Part shown: piece by piece, positions 53,553 through 62,755 of the stretch
Layout: each line of letters begins with the position of its first letter
Position numbering within the stretch: position 1 is the stretch's first letter
NCBI GenBank assembly: GCA_946221385.1
Contig: CAMIGX010000002.1
Span: forward strand, 1-64,000
From: an uncultured Propionimicrobium sp.
GTDB lineage: Bacteria; Actinomycetota; Actinomycetes; Propionibacteriales; Propionibacteriaceae
Reading direction: 5' to 3'
DNA: 64,000 bases
Translations under genes and position numbers: made by a program
Notes under the pieces: generated by a model
Databases searched by the model: none
What the model was told of the DNA's origin: nothing
What the model saw: the letters and a program-made list of their open reading frames with translations, nothing else

Positions 53553-55187
53553 CTACATCCGCTCGGGTGCTGGGATGCCGAGCAGATAGAGCCCGCGACC
53601 GAGCACGGCCTTCGTCGCTGCTACCAACGTCAACCGGCTAGCCTGAACCTCACCTTCAGACTTCAGCACCGGGCAGCGCTCGTAGAAGACCGAATATTTG
53701 CCGGCCAACTCATATAGATAGCCGCACAGCTTGTGCGGGGTGAGTTCGTCAGCGACGGCTTGCACCGTCTCGCCAAAGCGCGTCAGCCAAAGCGCTAGTT
53801 CCTGCTCGGCCGGCTCAGTGATCTGCGTGACGCTGCCGTCCGCCAAACCGCGCGCCTCCGACTCCCGCAAGATCGCCGCGCAGCGGGCGTGCGCGTACTG
53901 CAAATAGGGCCCGGTGTCGCCGGTGGTCTGCGTCATGCGTTCGGCGTCAAAGACGTAATCCTTCTGCAGGCCAGAACTCAGGTCGGCGTATTTGATCGCC
54001 GCGATCGCGACCTCTGGCGAGGCCAACTCTTCGGCCTGATTCAGCAGATCATCCAGGTGCACCGCAGTGCCTTCGCGGGTCTGGAAGGGACGTCCGTCTT
54101 TGCCGAGCACCATGCCGTATCCGACGTGTTCGGCGGTGACATTTTCAGGCAAATAGCCCGCCTTGCGAGCGACGGCGAAGACCAACGCGAAGTGATTGGC
54201 CTGGCGAGCGTCAGTGACGTAAATGATCCGATCCGCGCCGAGAGCCTCGGCGCGATACTTCAACGCGGCGATGTCGGTGATGTCATAGCCGAAACCGCCT
54301 GCGGAATTCCGGATGATCGCCGGCGCATCGAAGCCGTCGACAAAGACCACCAGCGCGCCTTGATCCTCCACCGCGATGCCGCGTGCCTGCAGATCTTCGG
54401 CGATCCCGGCCAGCATCGCGTTATAGAAAGACTCCCCCGCGATGTCCTCGTCAGTCAGCAACACCCCTAGTCGGGCGTAGATTTCGTTGAAGCCAGCCAG
54501 GCTGATCGCGATCAGCTTGCGCCAGGTCGCCAGGGTCGCTTCGTCGCCGGCTTGCAGCTTGACGACGCGCGCCCGCGCCCGATCCGCGAAAGCCTCGTCT
54601 TCCTTCAGCCGGGCATTGGCGCGCAGATAGAGCTGTTCAGCGCCAGCCAAGTCAAGGCTGTCAACGTCTAGAGCCTCATCACCGATCTGCTCGATCAGCA
54701 TGCCGAATTGCCGACCCCAGTCACCGATGTGATTTTGCGCGATGACCTCGTCACCGGTCGCGCTCAGCACACGATTGAAACAGTCGCCGATGATCGTGGT
54801 GCGCAAATGCCCGACGTGCATCTGCTTGGCGACATTGGGGCTCGAATAGTCGATGACGACGCGCTGCGGCTGCTCCAGCTGCGGAATGCCCAACGCCTCA
54901 TCAGCGAGCAATTCATTGACAGCCCCCGCCAAGACCTCGTCACGCAGCCGGAAATTGATGAATCCTGGCCCGGCGATCTCCGGAGGCTGGCAGATGTCGT
55001 CGACCGCCAATTTTTCGACGATCTGAGCCGCCATCTCGCGCGGATTGACGCCCTGAGTTTTGCCTAGCCGCAGCGCGACATTGGATTGGAAATGACCAAA
55101 CTGCGGTTTGGTCGCCGGACGCAACTCCGGATCGATCCCAGTGACGTCATAGATCCGCTGATTCAACAAGCCCGGCAAAGATTGCAT
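53553..55187 (-). CDS. argS: Arginyl-tRNA synthetase
   Basis: The 544-residue class I synthetase has an N-terminal Add1-type domain, the HIGH-like HVGHLRTTIIGD (124 onward) after SSPNVAKQM, the catalytic domain with IIYVTDARQANHFALVF and FQTREGTAVHLDDLL, and the DALR anticodon-binding domain at the end with the typical GLYLLGIPAPERM terminus. Converges with ppgK. The ribosome site is weak. Confidence 0.95.
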   Translation of the reverse strand: MQSLPGLLNQRIYDVTGIDPELRPATKPQFGHFQSNVALRLGKTQGVNPREMAAQIVEKLAVDDICQPPEIAGPGFINFRLRDEVLAGAVNELLADEALGIPQLEQPQRVVIDYSSPNVAKQMHVGHLRTTIIGDCFNRVLSATGDEVIAQNHIGDWGRQFGMLIEQIGDEALDVDSLDLAGAEQLYLRANARLKEDEAFADRARARVVKLQAGDEATLATWRKLIAISLAGFNEIYARLGVLLTDEDIAGESFYNAMLAGIAEDLQARGIAVEDQGALVVFVDGFDAPAIIRNSAGGFGYDITDIAALKYRAEALGADRIIYVTDARQANHFALVFAVARKAGYLPENVTAEHVGYGMVLGKDGRPFQTREGTAVHLDDLLNQAEELASPEVAIAAIKYADLSSGLQKDYVFDAERMTQTTGDTGPYLQYAHARCAAILRESEARGLADGSVTQITEPAEQELALWLTRFGETVQAVADELTPHKLCGYLYELAGKYSVFYERCPVLKSEGEVQASRLTLVAATKAVLGRGLYLLGIPAPERM

Positions 55188-55336
55188 GGGTTCAATCTTT
55201 GCAGTCAGTACTTCAACGGCAAAGCTAGCTCGAATGCAGCGATGAAGGCCATCGCTAATTCATCTCCCTGTTCTGCAACGAGCACCGACATGACGGCCAA
55301 GAGCCTGCTGCGAAATGGGCCCCAATTGGGATGCGC

Positions 55337-56011
55337 TCAAAAGGTCGCCAGCCAGATTGCGACGTAATGACAAATCGCGGCCAAGATCGTGCAGCTGTGG
55401 AAGATTTCATGGAAGCCGTACCAGCGCGGCGCGGGATTTGGCCGTTTGATGGCATAGATGATGGCGCCCGCGGTGTAGATAACGCCGCCAGCAACGACCA
55501 GTCCGACGACCCACCAGCCGCCGGCGCGGATCATGTCTGGCATCCACCACAACGCGACCCAACCCATCGCGATATACAGCGCGGTGTAGAGCCAGCGCGG
55601 GGCACTCATCCAAAGCACGCGCGCCAGCACGCCGACCACTGCGCAAGCCCAAATGACGATCAGCAATCTCGTGCGCGAATCTCCGGTCAATAGCTGCACT
55701 GTCAGTGGCGTATAGGTCGCCGCGATGAAGATGAAGATATTTGAGTGGTCGAGCTTTCGGAAGATCGCACGCGTCCGGTCGTCCCACGGGCCAGTGTGAT
55801 AGAGCGCGGAATTGCCGAAGAGGATCAACAGCCCGACGGTGTAAATCGCCGCCGCGGCACGCCCCGGTACGGTCGGCGTCAGCACGACGAGGACCAACCC
55901 CGCGGCCAATGCGATCGGCGTCATCCCAGCATGCAACCAGCCTCGCAGTTTGGGCTTAGCAAGCGCGTTTGACGTTGTAGATGCGGACTTCTCCTGAGTC
56001 TTGACGGGCAT
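55337..56011 (-). CDS. Hemolysin III/PAQR family membrane protein (TrhA-like)
   Basis: The 224-residue protein has seven predicted helices and the metal-binding residues of the hemolysin III/PAQR group: SALYHTG with its Ser and His, KLDHSNIF with its Asp and His, and GFHEIFHSC with two His near the C-terminus. Related bacterial proteins influence membrane lipid homeostasis. The start ATG 56011 follows AGGAAGG. Its upstream region carries operator-like inverted repeats. Confidence 0.9.
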   Translation of the reverse strand: MPVKTQEKSASTTSNALAKPKLRGWLHAGMTPIALAAGLVLVVLTPTVPGRAAAAIYTVGLLILFGNSALYHTGPWDDRTRAIFRKLDHSNIFIFIAATYTPLTVQLLTGDSRTRLLIVIWACAVVGVLARVLWMSAPRWLYTALYIAMGWVALWWMPDMIRAGGWWVVGLVVAGGVIYTAGAIIYAIKRPNPAPRWYGFHEIFHSCTILAAICHYVAIWLATF

Positions 56012-56033
56012 CCGGCAGACCTTCCTAGAGATG

Positions 56034-56082
56034 AACCTACGGTTGCGTAAGTTACGCTTCCATCTAACCTACTGTTCCGTAG
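56034..56082. promoter_or_regulatory. Operator-like repeats between the hemolysin III gene and ugd
   Basis: The stretch holds two copies of AACCTAC (56034 and 56066), an exact inverted repeat GCGTAA-g-TTACGC at 56045-56057, and CTAC-n6-GTAG ending at 56082. Such words are typical of TetR-type operators in actinobacteria. Either flanking gene could be the target. Confidence 0.4.
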
Positions 56083-56122
56083 CTTTGTCAAAATCGGGGA
56101 CGTAGCCAGCTAGGCTGGCGAC

Positions 56123-57475
56123 GTGCTGATCAGCGTCATTGGATGTGGATATTTAGGAGCCGTGCACGCGGCAGGCATGGCCATGTTGGGCCACAAAGTC
56201 GTCGGCATTGACGTCGATGAGGCTAAAGTCGCCAAGCTGAATGCCGGCCAAGCGCCCTTCCACGAGCCAGGCTTCGATGAGCTGCTCGCCGAGCAGATCG
56301 CATCCGGACGGTTGCGTTTCGCCACCGATCCGGCCGCCGGCGCGCAAGCCAAGATCCACTTCATCGGTGTCGGCACCCCACAACTGCCTGGTCGCAACGC
56401 CGCCGACATGCGCTACGTCCGCGCCGCCGTCGACGACTTGCTCGCCAACGCCGAGCCCACCGACGGACCGGCGATCATCGCGGGCAAGTCCACCGTCCCG
56501 GTCGGCACAGCCGCGCAGATTGCGCAGACCGCTGACGAATCCGGCAAAGACCTCATCGTGGTGTGGAATCCCGAATTCCTGCGTGAAGGTTTTGCCGTCC
56601 AAGACACCTTGCATCCCGATCGCATCGTCTACGGCCTGCCCGACGATCCGACCCGCGCCGAGCTCGCTACCAAGATCATGGACGACTGCTATCGCCAGCT
56701 GTTGAACGAACAGATTCCACGGTTGACTACGAATTATGCGACTGCTGAGCTGGTCAAAGTCGCAGCCAACTCGTTCTTAGCGACCAAGATCAGCTTCATT
56801 AATGCGATGGCTGAATTGTGTGACGCGACCGGCGGCGACGTCACCGAGCTGGCCCATGCGATCGGCTTCGACCCGCGCATCGGCAACAAATTCCTGCGTG
56901 CCGGCATCGGTTTTGGGGGCGGCTGCCTACCCAAAGACATCCGCGCTTTCATGGCTCGTGCTGGCGAATTGGGCGTCGAGCAGGCGCTGACTTTCCTGCG
57001 CGAAGTCGACGCGATCAACCTGCGGCAGCGCGCCCGAACCGTCGAATTGGCTAGCCAATTGGTCGGCGGTCGTTTCATCGGACGCAAGGTCGCCGTCTTG
57101 GGTGCAGCGTTCAAACCCAATAGTGACGATTTGCGTGACTCGCCGGCCCTCGACATCGCCCAACAGATCTGGGCGCGCGGGGCTGACGTCGTCATCACCG
57201 ACCCGGCTGCGGCCAACAATCTGCGTAACCAGCGGCCCAATCTATGCGTCGTAGACGACGTCGAAGATGCGCTGCGCGACGCCGATCTGGTGCTCTTGTT
57301 GACCGAATGGCAGGACTACGTCAATCTCGATCCTGCTTGGGCAAAGACCCTGGTCCGCGAGCCACGGATCATTGACGGCCGCAATGTCCTCGACCCGCAG
57401 ACCTGGATCGCCGCGGGCTGGGAATATCGCGGCATCGGCCGGCACGCAGATCCTGCCCGGATCGAGCCCGCTTGA
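56123..57475 (+). CDS. ugd: UDP-glucose 6-dehydrogenase
   Basis: The 450-residue enzyme oxidises UDP-glucose twice to UDP-glucuronate for capsule or wall polymers. It has the NAD loop ISVIGCGYLGAVHAAGMA, KSTVPVGTA, NPEFLREGFAV and the catalytic Cys 268 in GFGGGCLPKDIRAF, followed by AFKPNSDDLRDSPAL. The start is GTG 56123. galE 11 kb away works on the same nucleotide sugar. Confidence 0.95.
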   Translation: MLISVIGCGYLGAVHAAGMAMLGHKVVGIDVDEAKVAKLNAGQAPFHEPGFDELLAEQIASGRLRFATDPAAGAQAKIHFIGVGTPQLPGRNAADMRYVRAAVDDLLANAEPTDGPAIIAGKSTVPVGTAAQIAQTADESGKDLIVVWNPEFLREGFAVQDTLHPDRIVYGLPDDPTRAELATKIMDDCYRQLLNEQIPRLTTNYATAELVKVAANSFLATKISFINAMAELCDATGGDVTELAHAIGFDPRIGNKFLRAGIGFGGGCLPKDIRAFMARAGELGVEQALTFLREVDAINLRQRARTVELASQLVGGRFIGRKVAVLGAAFKPNSDDLRDSPALDIAQQIWARGADVVITDPAAANNLRNQRPNLCVVDDVEDALRDADLVLLLTEWQDYVNLDPAWAKTLVREPRIIDGRNVLDPQTWIAAGWEYRGIGRHADPARIEPA

Positions 57476-57521
57476 CCTGCAGAATCCATAGGCTGGAGCC
57501 AATACCCCCAGGAGGCCAACC

Positions 57522-58274
57522 GTGAATGACTGGATTGACGACGACGAAGACGACTTCCTCTCCGCTGGCTTCGGCGGAAAATCTGACGACCAAAGCAACG
57601 ACGAAAGTCCCACCGAGCCACCCGCTGACGGCGGCGAGCTCGCGATGGACGAGGAAGGCTGGACCCCCGCCGCAGGTTTCCCCGACGGCACCAACGCGGT
57701 GCGGCTCTGGGCCGATGAGGACGGCAATCTGAGCAAAGTTCGAGTCTCACTGGCTTGGAAAGAAAAGCTGCGCAACAGTTCGCTTTCGACCGCTTTCATG
57801 ATCGCGTTGACCTATCTCAACGGCTGGTACCAGTTCGGCAGCCTGGACGAGGGTGACGTCTACGACGACGTGCCCGATTCGACTTCCAAGCAGCTGCTGT
57901 CTGCCGAGGCGTTAGCAGCCCACCGCCGCGCCACCACTGAACTTCACCAGCGCATCATGGACACCCCTGGTCCGAACAGCATCGTCAAGGGAAGCCCAGC
58001 TAGCGCCAGCGATTATGACGGCGCGGTGACGGTGACCCTAGACCCAAGCGGACGAGCCTATCGCGTCGATTTTGACGAGGAATGGCTCGAGAATGAAGCT
58101 AACTCGGCAGCTATCGCTCGTTCGGTGATGAACTGCTATCGCTGGGCCAAAGCGAAGTGGCGGCCACCGACGGTCGAGCTCACTGAGCGCGGTGAATTAC
58201 TGCGCGAACAACGCAAGCTGAGCAAGGAATTGGACGCGATGTTAGCTAATGGCGTCCAGATCTCTCGGGGCTGA
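57522..58274 (+). CDS. Acidic YbaB-like protein, copy 1 of the duplicated pair
   Basis: The 250-residue product starts at GTG 57522 behind AGGAGG. A very acidic leader (MNDWIDDDEDDFLSAGFGG) precedes two strand-helix units: AVRLWADEDGNLSKVRVSLA and YDGAVTVTLDPSGRAYRVDF, the latter followed by EEWLENEANSAAIARSVMNC. This pattern of charged strands and a long helix resembles the YbaB/EbfC fold used by partner proteins (such as EspL) of type VII substrates. Its paralogue lies at 61944. Role as chaperone for the next gene's product is inferred. Confidence 0.75.
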   Translation: MNDWIDDDEDDFLSAGFGGKSDDQSNDESPTEPPADGGELAMDEEGWTPAAGFPDGTNAVRLWADEDGNLSKVRVSLAWKEKLRNSSLSTAFMIALTYLNGWYQFGSLDEGDVYDDVPDSTSKQLLSAEALAAHRRATTELHQRIMDTPGPNSIVKGSPASASDYDGAVTVTLDPSGRAYRVDFDEEWLENEANSAAIARSVMNCYRWAKAKWRPPTVELTERGELLREQRKLSKELDAMLANGVQISRG

Positions 58275-58367
58275 TGACCGATCAAAGGCCACAATAGAGA
58301 TTGCAAGCCCTTGAACGCATGACTCGGCGACCAAACGTCGAGCGTACCAACGTCACGAGGAAACGCG

Positions 58368-59690
58368 ATGAGCCAATTTCCGTTCGAAAAGCCAGCTAAC
58401 GACCCGCAGCGCGCTGCCGAAAGCGGCGCCACCGGGTACAACCGTGAAACCGATGACGAACTGCGCGACCTCGAGCTAGGCGAAGGCAATATCAACCCCG
58501 GTTCGCAACGCAGCGGCAGTGGCGCCGGCGGCCCCGGCGGCATGATGCCGCCAATGATGGGCATGATGGGCCGCGGCGGCGGCGCGGGTGCCGGCGCCGG
58601 CGCTGGCGGCGCAGGCGCGATGAACGCCGGCATGATGGGCGCGACCGCGGGCCGGGCTGGCACCGTCCCAATGGGCGCGGCAGGCGCGGGCGGCATGGGC
58701 CCCGGCGGCGTCGGCGCTGGCGGTATCGGCTCAGGGGTCGGAGCAGGTGGCATCGGAGCCGGTGGCATTGGCGGTGTCGGCGGCCTGGGCAATTTCCCGC
58801 GCACCGGCGGCACGATCGCAGCTGGCGCGTCCGGCTCAGGCTATTCGCCCTATGGCATCAATCCTGCGACCGGAGAGCCCTGGAAGCCGTCCGATCCCGG
58901 CTACCCGCCGATCGGTGGCATCGGCGCCGGCTATACCCCGCCGAGCTTCACCCCTTATCAGCCTCGCGATTTCAGCTCCACTGGCGTCGGCGGCATCAAC
59001 GGCTCTATGCCTAGTGTCACGCCCCCCAATTTCAATGCCAACACTCCCGGCGTGCAGGCACCGAATATCAATGGCGTGCAAGCTCCCAATGCGAGCGGCA
59101 TCAAGCCCCCGTCGGCCTCTGGCATTGATTCGCGGACGGGCCTGCCAATCGACCCCAAGACTGGCCTGCCAATCGACCCCAAGACGGGATTGCCGATTGA
59201 TCCGGTCACCGGCAAGCCATTCGACCCAAACGCGCCTGGCGTCGACGGCGTGAATCCGGCGACCGCCCCGATTTCAGCACCAGCCGGCGGCCCGTCAGGC
59301 GGACCCGCGGGCGGACCCAGCATCGCAGGTCCTGGCGGTGGCCCCGACAACAGCTACAACGTCGACACCGCAGATCTGGATAACACCGGCAAGCATTGGG
59401 ATGCGTTGGGTGACCAGATGCGGCAGATCGAGCAGCAGATCGCTCAGTTGGTCGTTGCTGCGGCAGAATTCGGGCTAGTAGACGACCCTGCCGCAAACTA
59501 TGCCGAGGCGCAACGCGAAGCGAACGTCTCGGTCTCTCGCTCGGCGAACAACTTCGCGACTAATGCGTCCAACCTGGGCGCTTCGTCCAACAGCTATGCC
59601 GACGCAGAAGCTACCAACACCGCTGCTGCAGCTGCCACATTGGGTGGCGGCGGTGGCGCTGGCGGCCAGCAGACTTATTCGATCAATTGA
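58368..59690 (+). CDS. Gly-rich protein with EspC/WXG-like C-terminal domain, copy 1
   Basis: The 440-residue product has a conserved acidic start (MSQFPFEKPANDPQRAAESG), about 130 residues rich in Gly, Met and Ala, a Pro/Tyr/Thr-rich stretch (YSPYGINPATGEPWKPS), four units of D-x-x-TG-x-P, a Gly/Pro spacer, and a helical C-terminal domain (DTADLDNTGKHWDALGDQMR, EAQREANVSVSRSANNFATN, SYADAEATN). The last part follows the two-helix EspC/ESX-like substrate pattern. It is probably secreted by a type VII system and surface exposed. 587 bases of the gene are identical to copy 2. Confidence 0.8.
   Translation: MSQFPFEKPANDPQRAAESGATGYNRETDDELRDLELGEGNINPGSQRSGSGAGGPGGMMPPMMGMMGRGGGAGAGAGAGGAGAMNAGMMGATAGRAGTVPMGAAGAGGMGPGGVGAGGIGSGVGAGGIGAGGIGGVGGLGNFPRTGGTIAAGASGSGYSPYGINPATGEPWKPSDPGYPPIGGIGAGYTPPSFTPYQPRDFSSTGVGGINGSMPSVTPPNFNANTPGVQAPNINGVQAPNASGIKPPSASGIDSRTGLPIDPKTGLPIDPKTGLPIDPVTGKPFDPNAPGVDGVNPATAPISAPAGGPSGGPAGGPSIAGPGGGPDNSYNVDTADLDNTGKHWDALGDQMRQIEQQIAQLVVAAAEFGLVDDPAANYAEAQREANVSVSRSANNFATNASNLGASSNSYADAEATNTAAAAATLGGGGGAGGQQTYSIN
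58530..59116 (+). repeat. 587-base block identical to 62918-63504 (first copy)
   Basis: Every base I compared is the same in the two blocks, at a constant offset of 4388. The block spans the Gly/Met-rich and Pro-rich parts of the two secreted-protein genes, while sequence on both sides has diverged. This points to recent gene conversion. Confidence 0.85.
59127..59222 (+). repeat. 24-base tandem repeat, four units
   Basis: Four in-frame units encode DSRTGLPI, DPKTGLPI, DPKTGLPI and DPVTGKPF. The paralogue has six units at 63515-63658. Unit number can change without a frameshift. Confidence 0.75.
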
Positions 59691-59706
59691 TGCAGGAGAC
59701 GATGTC

Positions 59707-60594
59707 ATGATGCAAGCAATGATTGGCGCCGAAGGTGGCAACGTCAGTAGCGGAGTGTTGACGCAGACTGCTGATGACTTGAAGCAAATGGCTGAGGACG
59801 CGATCCGGACGGATCAGCAGGAACTGGACGCGGCCCTGAACGCCGTCCAAGATAACTGCTTCCGCGGTGGGCACAACGCCCAAGCGACCATCGACGCCTG
59901 CAATGCCTTGGCACAACAGCTACGCGAGATGGTCAAGCAGATGGCAGATGTGACGCGCAACACCATCGCCAAGAACTGCGACTACGCAGAAAAGATTGAG
60001 CGGGAGGTGACCCCTGGTTGGGAGTCGGTGCTCGAGCAGCTCAAATCGGTCCACGAAGAGATGCGGACGTTGAAGATCGACAGCTGGCAAGGCACCGCAA
60101 GCAACGCGTATCACACCAAGGTCGGTACGCAAGTCAATGACACCGCCAAACACATCGGCCTGTCACAGAACGCCAGAAATTCCATTGAAGCGGTCTCGCT
60201 GGTGCAGCGCGGTATCACCGAGCAGGCATATAGCGCGCTGCTGAACGCTATGTCCGGTGCACAGGGCACGGTTAGCCAATCGGCGGAAAGCTTCTCTAAG
60301 GGCTCTTGGTTTAGTCGCGGTGCCAATGACCAAGAATTCAGTTTCAACTTCTATCGACGCACCGCGGCCATGCTGAACTCCTGCGCACCACAGCAGAGCG
60401 TGCTCAATGAGTTGGCCGGCGGTAATCCGTGGCGGCCCACTTCGACGGGCATTGCAGACCAGCTCGGCACCGCGCTGACGGAGGCCCGTGCCGATCAGGA
60501 GATCACGGCTGGCAACTACGACTCGACCGTCGACCAGGTGGGCGACGAATACAAGTCCGATCTAGACGTCGACCTGGTTAAAATTCAGCGCTGA
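59707..60594 (+). CDS. WXG100-like helical protein, probable type VII secretion substrate
   Basis: The 295-residue product is almost entirely helical. Residues 20-110 form long amphipathic helices (TADDLKQMAEDAIRTDQQEL), and Trp 127 in KIDSWQGTASNAY sits in a WxG turn between helices, as in WXG100/LXG-type proteins. No signal peptide is present. ATG 59707 follows AGGAG and lies 17 bases after the Gly-rich gene, so the two are translated from one message. It has no second copy inside the window; one could follow copy 2 beyond the edge. Confidence 0.75.
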   Translation: MMQAMIGAEGGNVSSGVLTQTADDLKQMAEDAIRTDQQELDAALNAVQDNCFRGGHNAQATIDACNALAQQLREMVKQMADVTRNTIAKNCDYAEKIEREVTPGWESVLEQLKSVHEEMRTLKIDSWQGTASNAYHTKVGTQVNDTAKHIGLSQNARNSIEAVSLVQRGITEQAYSALLNAMSGAQGTVSQSAESFSKGSWFSRGANDQEFSFNFYRRTAAMLNSCAPQQSVLNELAGGNPWRPTSTGIADQLGTALTEARADQEITAGNYDSTVDQVGDEYKSDLDVDLVKIQR

Positions 60595-60625
60595 AAATCC
60601 GATACTCAGGCCAAAGGCTCGTTTT

Positions 60626-60670
60626 AGGCCACTCGTCTTGATCGAACTCGATCAATCGAACGAGTGGCCT
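60626..60670. terminator. Terminator between converging genes
   Basis: Perfect 11-base arms (60626-60636 and 60660-60670) close a 23-base loop that itself contains gatcgaactcgatc. A T-rich run (ttaactttt) follows on the plus strand. It ends the WXG-like operon and probably the opposed gene as well. Confidence 0.75.
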
Positions 60671-60679
60671 TTAACTTTT

Positions 60680-61789
60680 CTACCGCTGCACCTCTTTGCC
60701 GTCTTGATCTAGCCAAACACCTTGACTGCCATCCGCCGCGACAACGCCAATCACTACAGTCTTTTCGTCAAATTGTTCGACGCGCAGTGGGCTATTTGGA
60801 CGTGGCTTTAGGCCGCGCTGCAGCAAATTATCGAGTTGGGCATGCAATTTATCGCGATCGATAGTCTCGAAATTCAAATAGTGCTGTGGTTTAACGTCAT
60901 TGCCTGAAGTTCTGCGCATTAGCGGTTGAATCATTGGAGAATTTACGAAGGATGAAAGCGCATAGCTAGGAGTTGCCTGTAAACCCGAGCAAGCTCGGAA
61001 TGATTCACCGGTCGATTCCAACTTCGCGAACGGCAAGTCATAGTGGCTGGCGATGGCAAGGATCTTGTCTAATTCGTCGTGTTCACCCTTGACCTTGGTG
61101 GTGTAGGCAGTGCCGTTGATGGTGAAATCGTAGGTGTGCGGCAGTTGAGTGTTATAACCCGTATCGCATTTGTGCGTGAACATTGGGGTACCGTCTGGCA
61201 GCAGCACCATTCGTGCTAGCCAGAAATCTTTCTTGTCGCAGGGGGCGGCGTCGATGTATGTCTGGAAGGCATTTAAATGCTCGGACGTCACCTTGACATT
61301 CTTTAAATCCTGCAGATAAGGATTGCTGTCGAGTCTGCCGCTTTTATCGCTATCAAAAGGATGTTCACTGTAATAGTTCAAAGTTTTACCTTCATACCAA
61401 TACAAATCCAGATAATAGGTGCGATTGCGCAGATCCTCTTTAGCGACCGGACCGAGCCGCCATTCCAGCATGGACGCTTTGCCGTCCGGCGTCTTAGAAA
61501 TCATCGACGACCATTGCTCTGCCAAAGCGGGACGTTTGGGGCCGCGCGGCGCGAAATTCCAAACCAGATATACCGTCAAAGCAGCGACCAGCAGCGCGCT
61601 GACGACGATCCACAGCGTTCGCCGTCCCTTCTTCTTGGGCGGCTGGCTTGAGGACTGCTGCACGCTATTCATCGCATGCTGGCCAAAGCCCTGTTGGGGA
61701 TAACCCTGCGGCGGATAGCCCGGCTGCGGACGGTCAGGTGGTGGGATATTCGGCTGGGGGCGGCCGGGCATTGGGTGGTTAGCGCTCAT
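60680..61789 (-). CDS. Single-pass membrane protein with Pro/Gln-rich cytoplasmic leader
   Basis: The 369-residue product has a 50-residue Pro/Gln/Gly-rich leader, a basic patch KKKGRR, one membrane helix (about 58-77) and an extracytoplasmic domain of about 290 residues with four Cys (including AAPCDKKDFW and THKCDTGYN). I do not recognise the outer domain. It separates the two copies of the duplicated pair and points against them; such type II proteins are often part of type VII or wall loci. Start ATG 61789 follows GGAG. Confidence 0.7.
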   Translation of the reverse strand: MSANHPMPGRPQPNIPPPDRPQPGYPPQGYPQQGFGQHAMNSVQQSSSQPPKKKGRRTLWIVVSALLVAALTVYLVWNFAPRGPKRPALAEQWSSMISKTPDGKASMLEWRLGPVAKEDLRNRTYYLDLYWYEGKTLNYYSEHPFDSDKSGRLDSNPYLQDLKNVKVTSEHLNAFQTYIDAAPCDKKDFWLARMVLLPDGTPMFTHKCDTGYNTQLPHTYDFTINGTAYTTKVKGEHDELDKILAIASHYDLPFAKLESTGESFRACSGLQATPSYALSSFVNSPMIQPLMRRTSGNDVKPQHYLNFETIDRDKLHAQLDNLLQRGLKPRPNSPLRVEQFDEKTVVIGVVAADGSQGVWLDQDGKEVQR

Positions 61790-61943
61790 CTTCGAAACTC
61801 CAAGCGTCCGGGGGATATGGCTCAGCGTAACGGATTGGCAACTGCTTTAACGGCCATCGGCGTCGTCAACTCATCGGATGAATCGACACCTCGCAGTTGA
61901 CCCCCTAGGCCTAGGCTGTTGACCACGCACCCCAGGAGCAACC

Positions 61944-62681
61944 GTGAACGACTGGATCGATGACGAAGACGAGGACTTTCTCACCGCTGGCTTCGGGGCC
62001 GCAGCAGAAGCTGACGATTCCGCCGAACAGACTGACCTGGCCGATCAAGAGCATGCTGAACCTGCCCTTGACGAGGCGTCCTGGGAGCCCAGTGCTGGTT
62101 TCCCGGACCCCAGCAATTCGATTCGGATCTGGGCTGACGAGGACGGCAACCTCACCAAGATCCGCGTCTCATTGTCGTGGCGCGAGAAACTCCAAGGCAG
62201 CCTGAGCGACGCGTTCAATGTCACCTTGATGTACCTCAATAATTGGTATCGCGTCGCGCGGTTGGATTTCAGCGTCGATGACGGCCCGGCGGTACATACG
62301 ACACGGCAGTTTTCAGCTGACGCGCTGCGCGAAGTTCAACAGCGAATCGAGCAGCTCGACGCCCGACTGGCGCAGTTGCCCGTCGAAGACGAGCAAAAAT
62401 TTGACGGCGCTAGCGTCAGCGCGTCCGATTATGACGGCGCCGTGAAGATGACCTTGGATCTGCACGGCTACCCCAGTTCGGTCTATATCGAGCAGAAATG
62501 GGCCGAAGAAGAGGCTAATGCCTCGGCTATCTCGCGATCGGTGATGAACTGCTATCGCTGGGCGCGAGCAAAGTGGAGGCCACCGACGCAGGCGGTGTCT
62601 GAGCGTGGGCAATTGCGGCAAGAACGCGAACAGCTGAGCCGTGAACTGCTGGCCATGATGAGCAATGGCATCGCCAGTTAA
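61944..62681 (+). CDS. Acidic YbaB-like protein, copy 2 of the duplicated pair
   Basis: The 245-residue paralogue of the protein at 57522 shares the GTG start behind AGGAG, the acidic leader (MNDWIDDEDEDFLTAGFG), the IRIWADEDGNLTKIRVSLSW and YDGAVKMTLDLHGYPSSVYI strands, and the ASAISRSVMNCYRWARAKWR helix. The middle (residues 95-150) has diverged strongly, far more than the neighbouring Gly-rich gene, suggesting each copy keeps its own partner specificity. Confidence 0.75.
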   Translation: MNDWIDDEDEDFLTAGFGAAAEADDSAEQTDLADQEHAEPALDEASWEPSAGFPDPSNSIRIWADEDGNLTKIRVSLSWREKLQGSLSDAFNVTLMYLNNWYRVARLDFSVDDGPAVHTTRQFSADALREVQQRIEQLDARLAQLPVEDEQKFDGASVSASDYDGAVKMTLDLHGYPSSVYIEQKWAEEEANASAISRSVMNCYRWARAKWRPPTQAVSERGQLRQEREQLSRELLAMMSNGIAS

Positions 62682-62755
62682 ACCCGGCCATGACCCCCTA
62701 TCAGGGGAGAATGGAACCATCTGAATCAAGTTCAGCATCGTGACGAGGATCCGCT

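Noticed and set aside
58136..58813. Proline-rich minus-strand frame opposite the Gly-rich gene, repeated at 62761-63201
   Set aside because: It is the antisense of Gly-rich codons (GGC/GCC) and has no ribosome site; it recurs only because the DNA block is duplicated.
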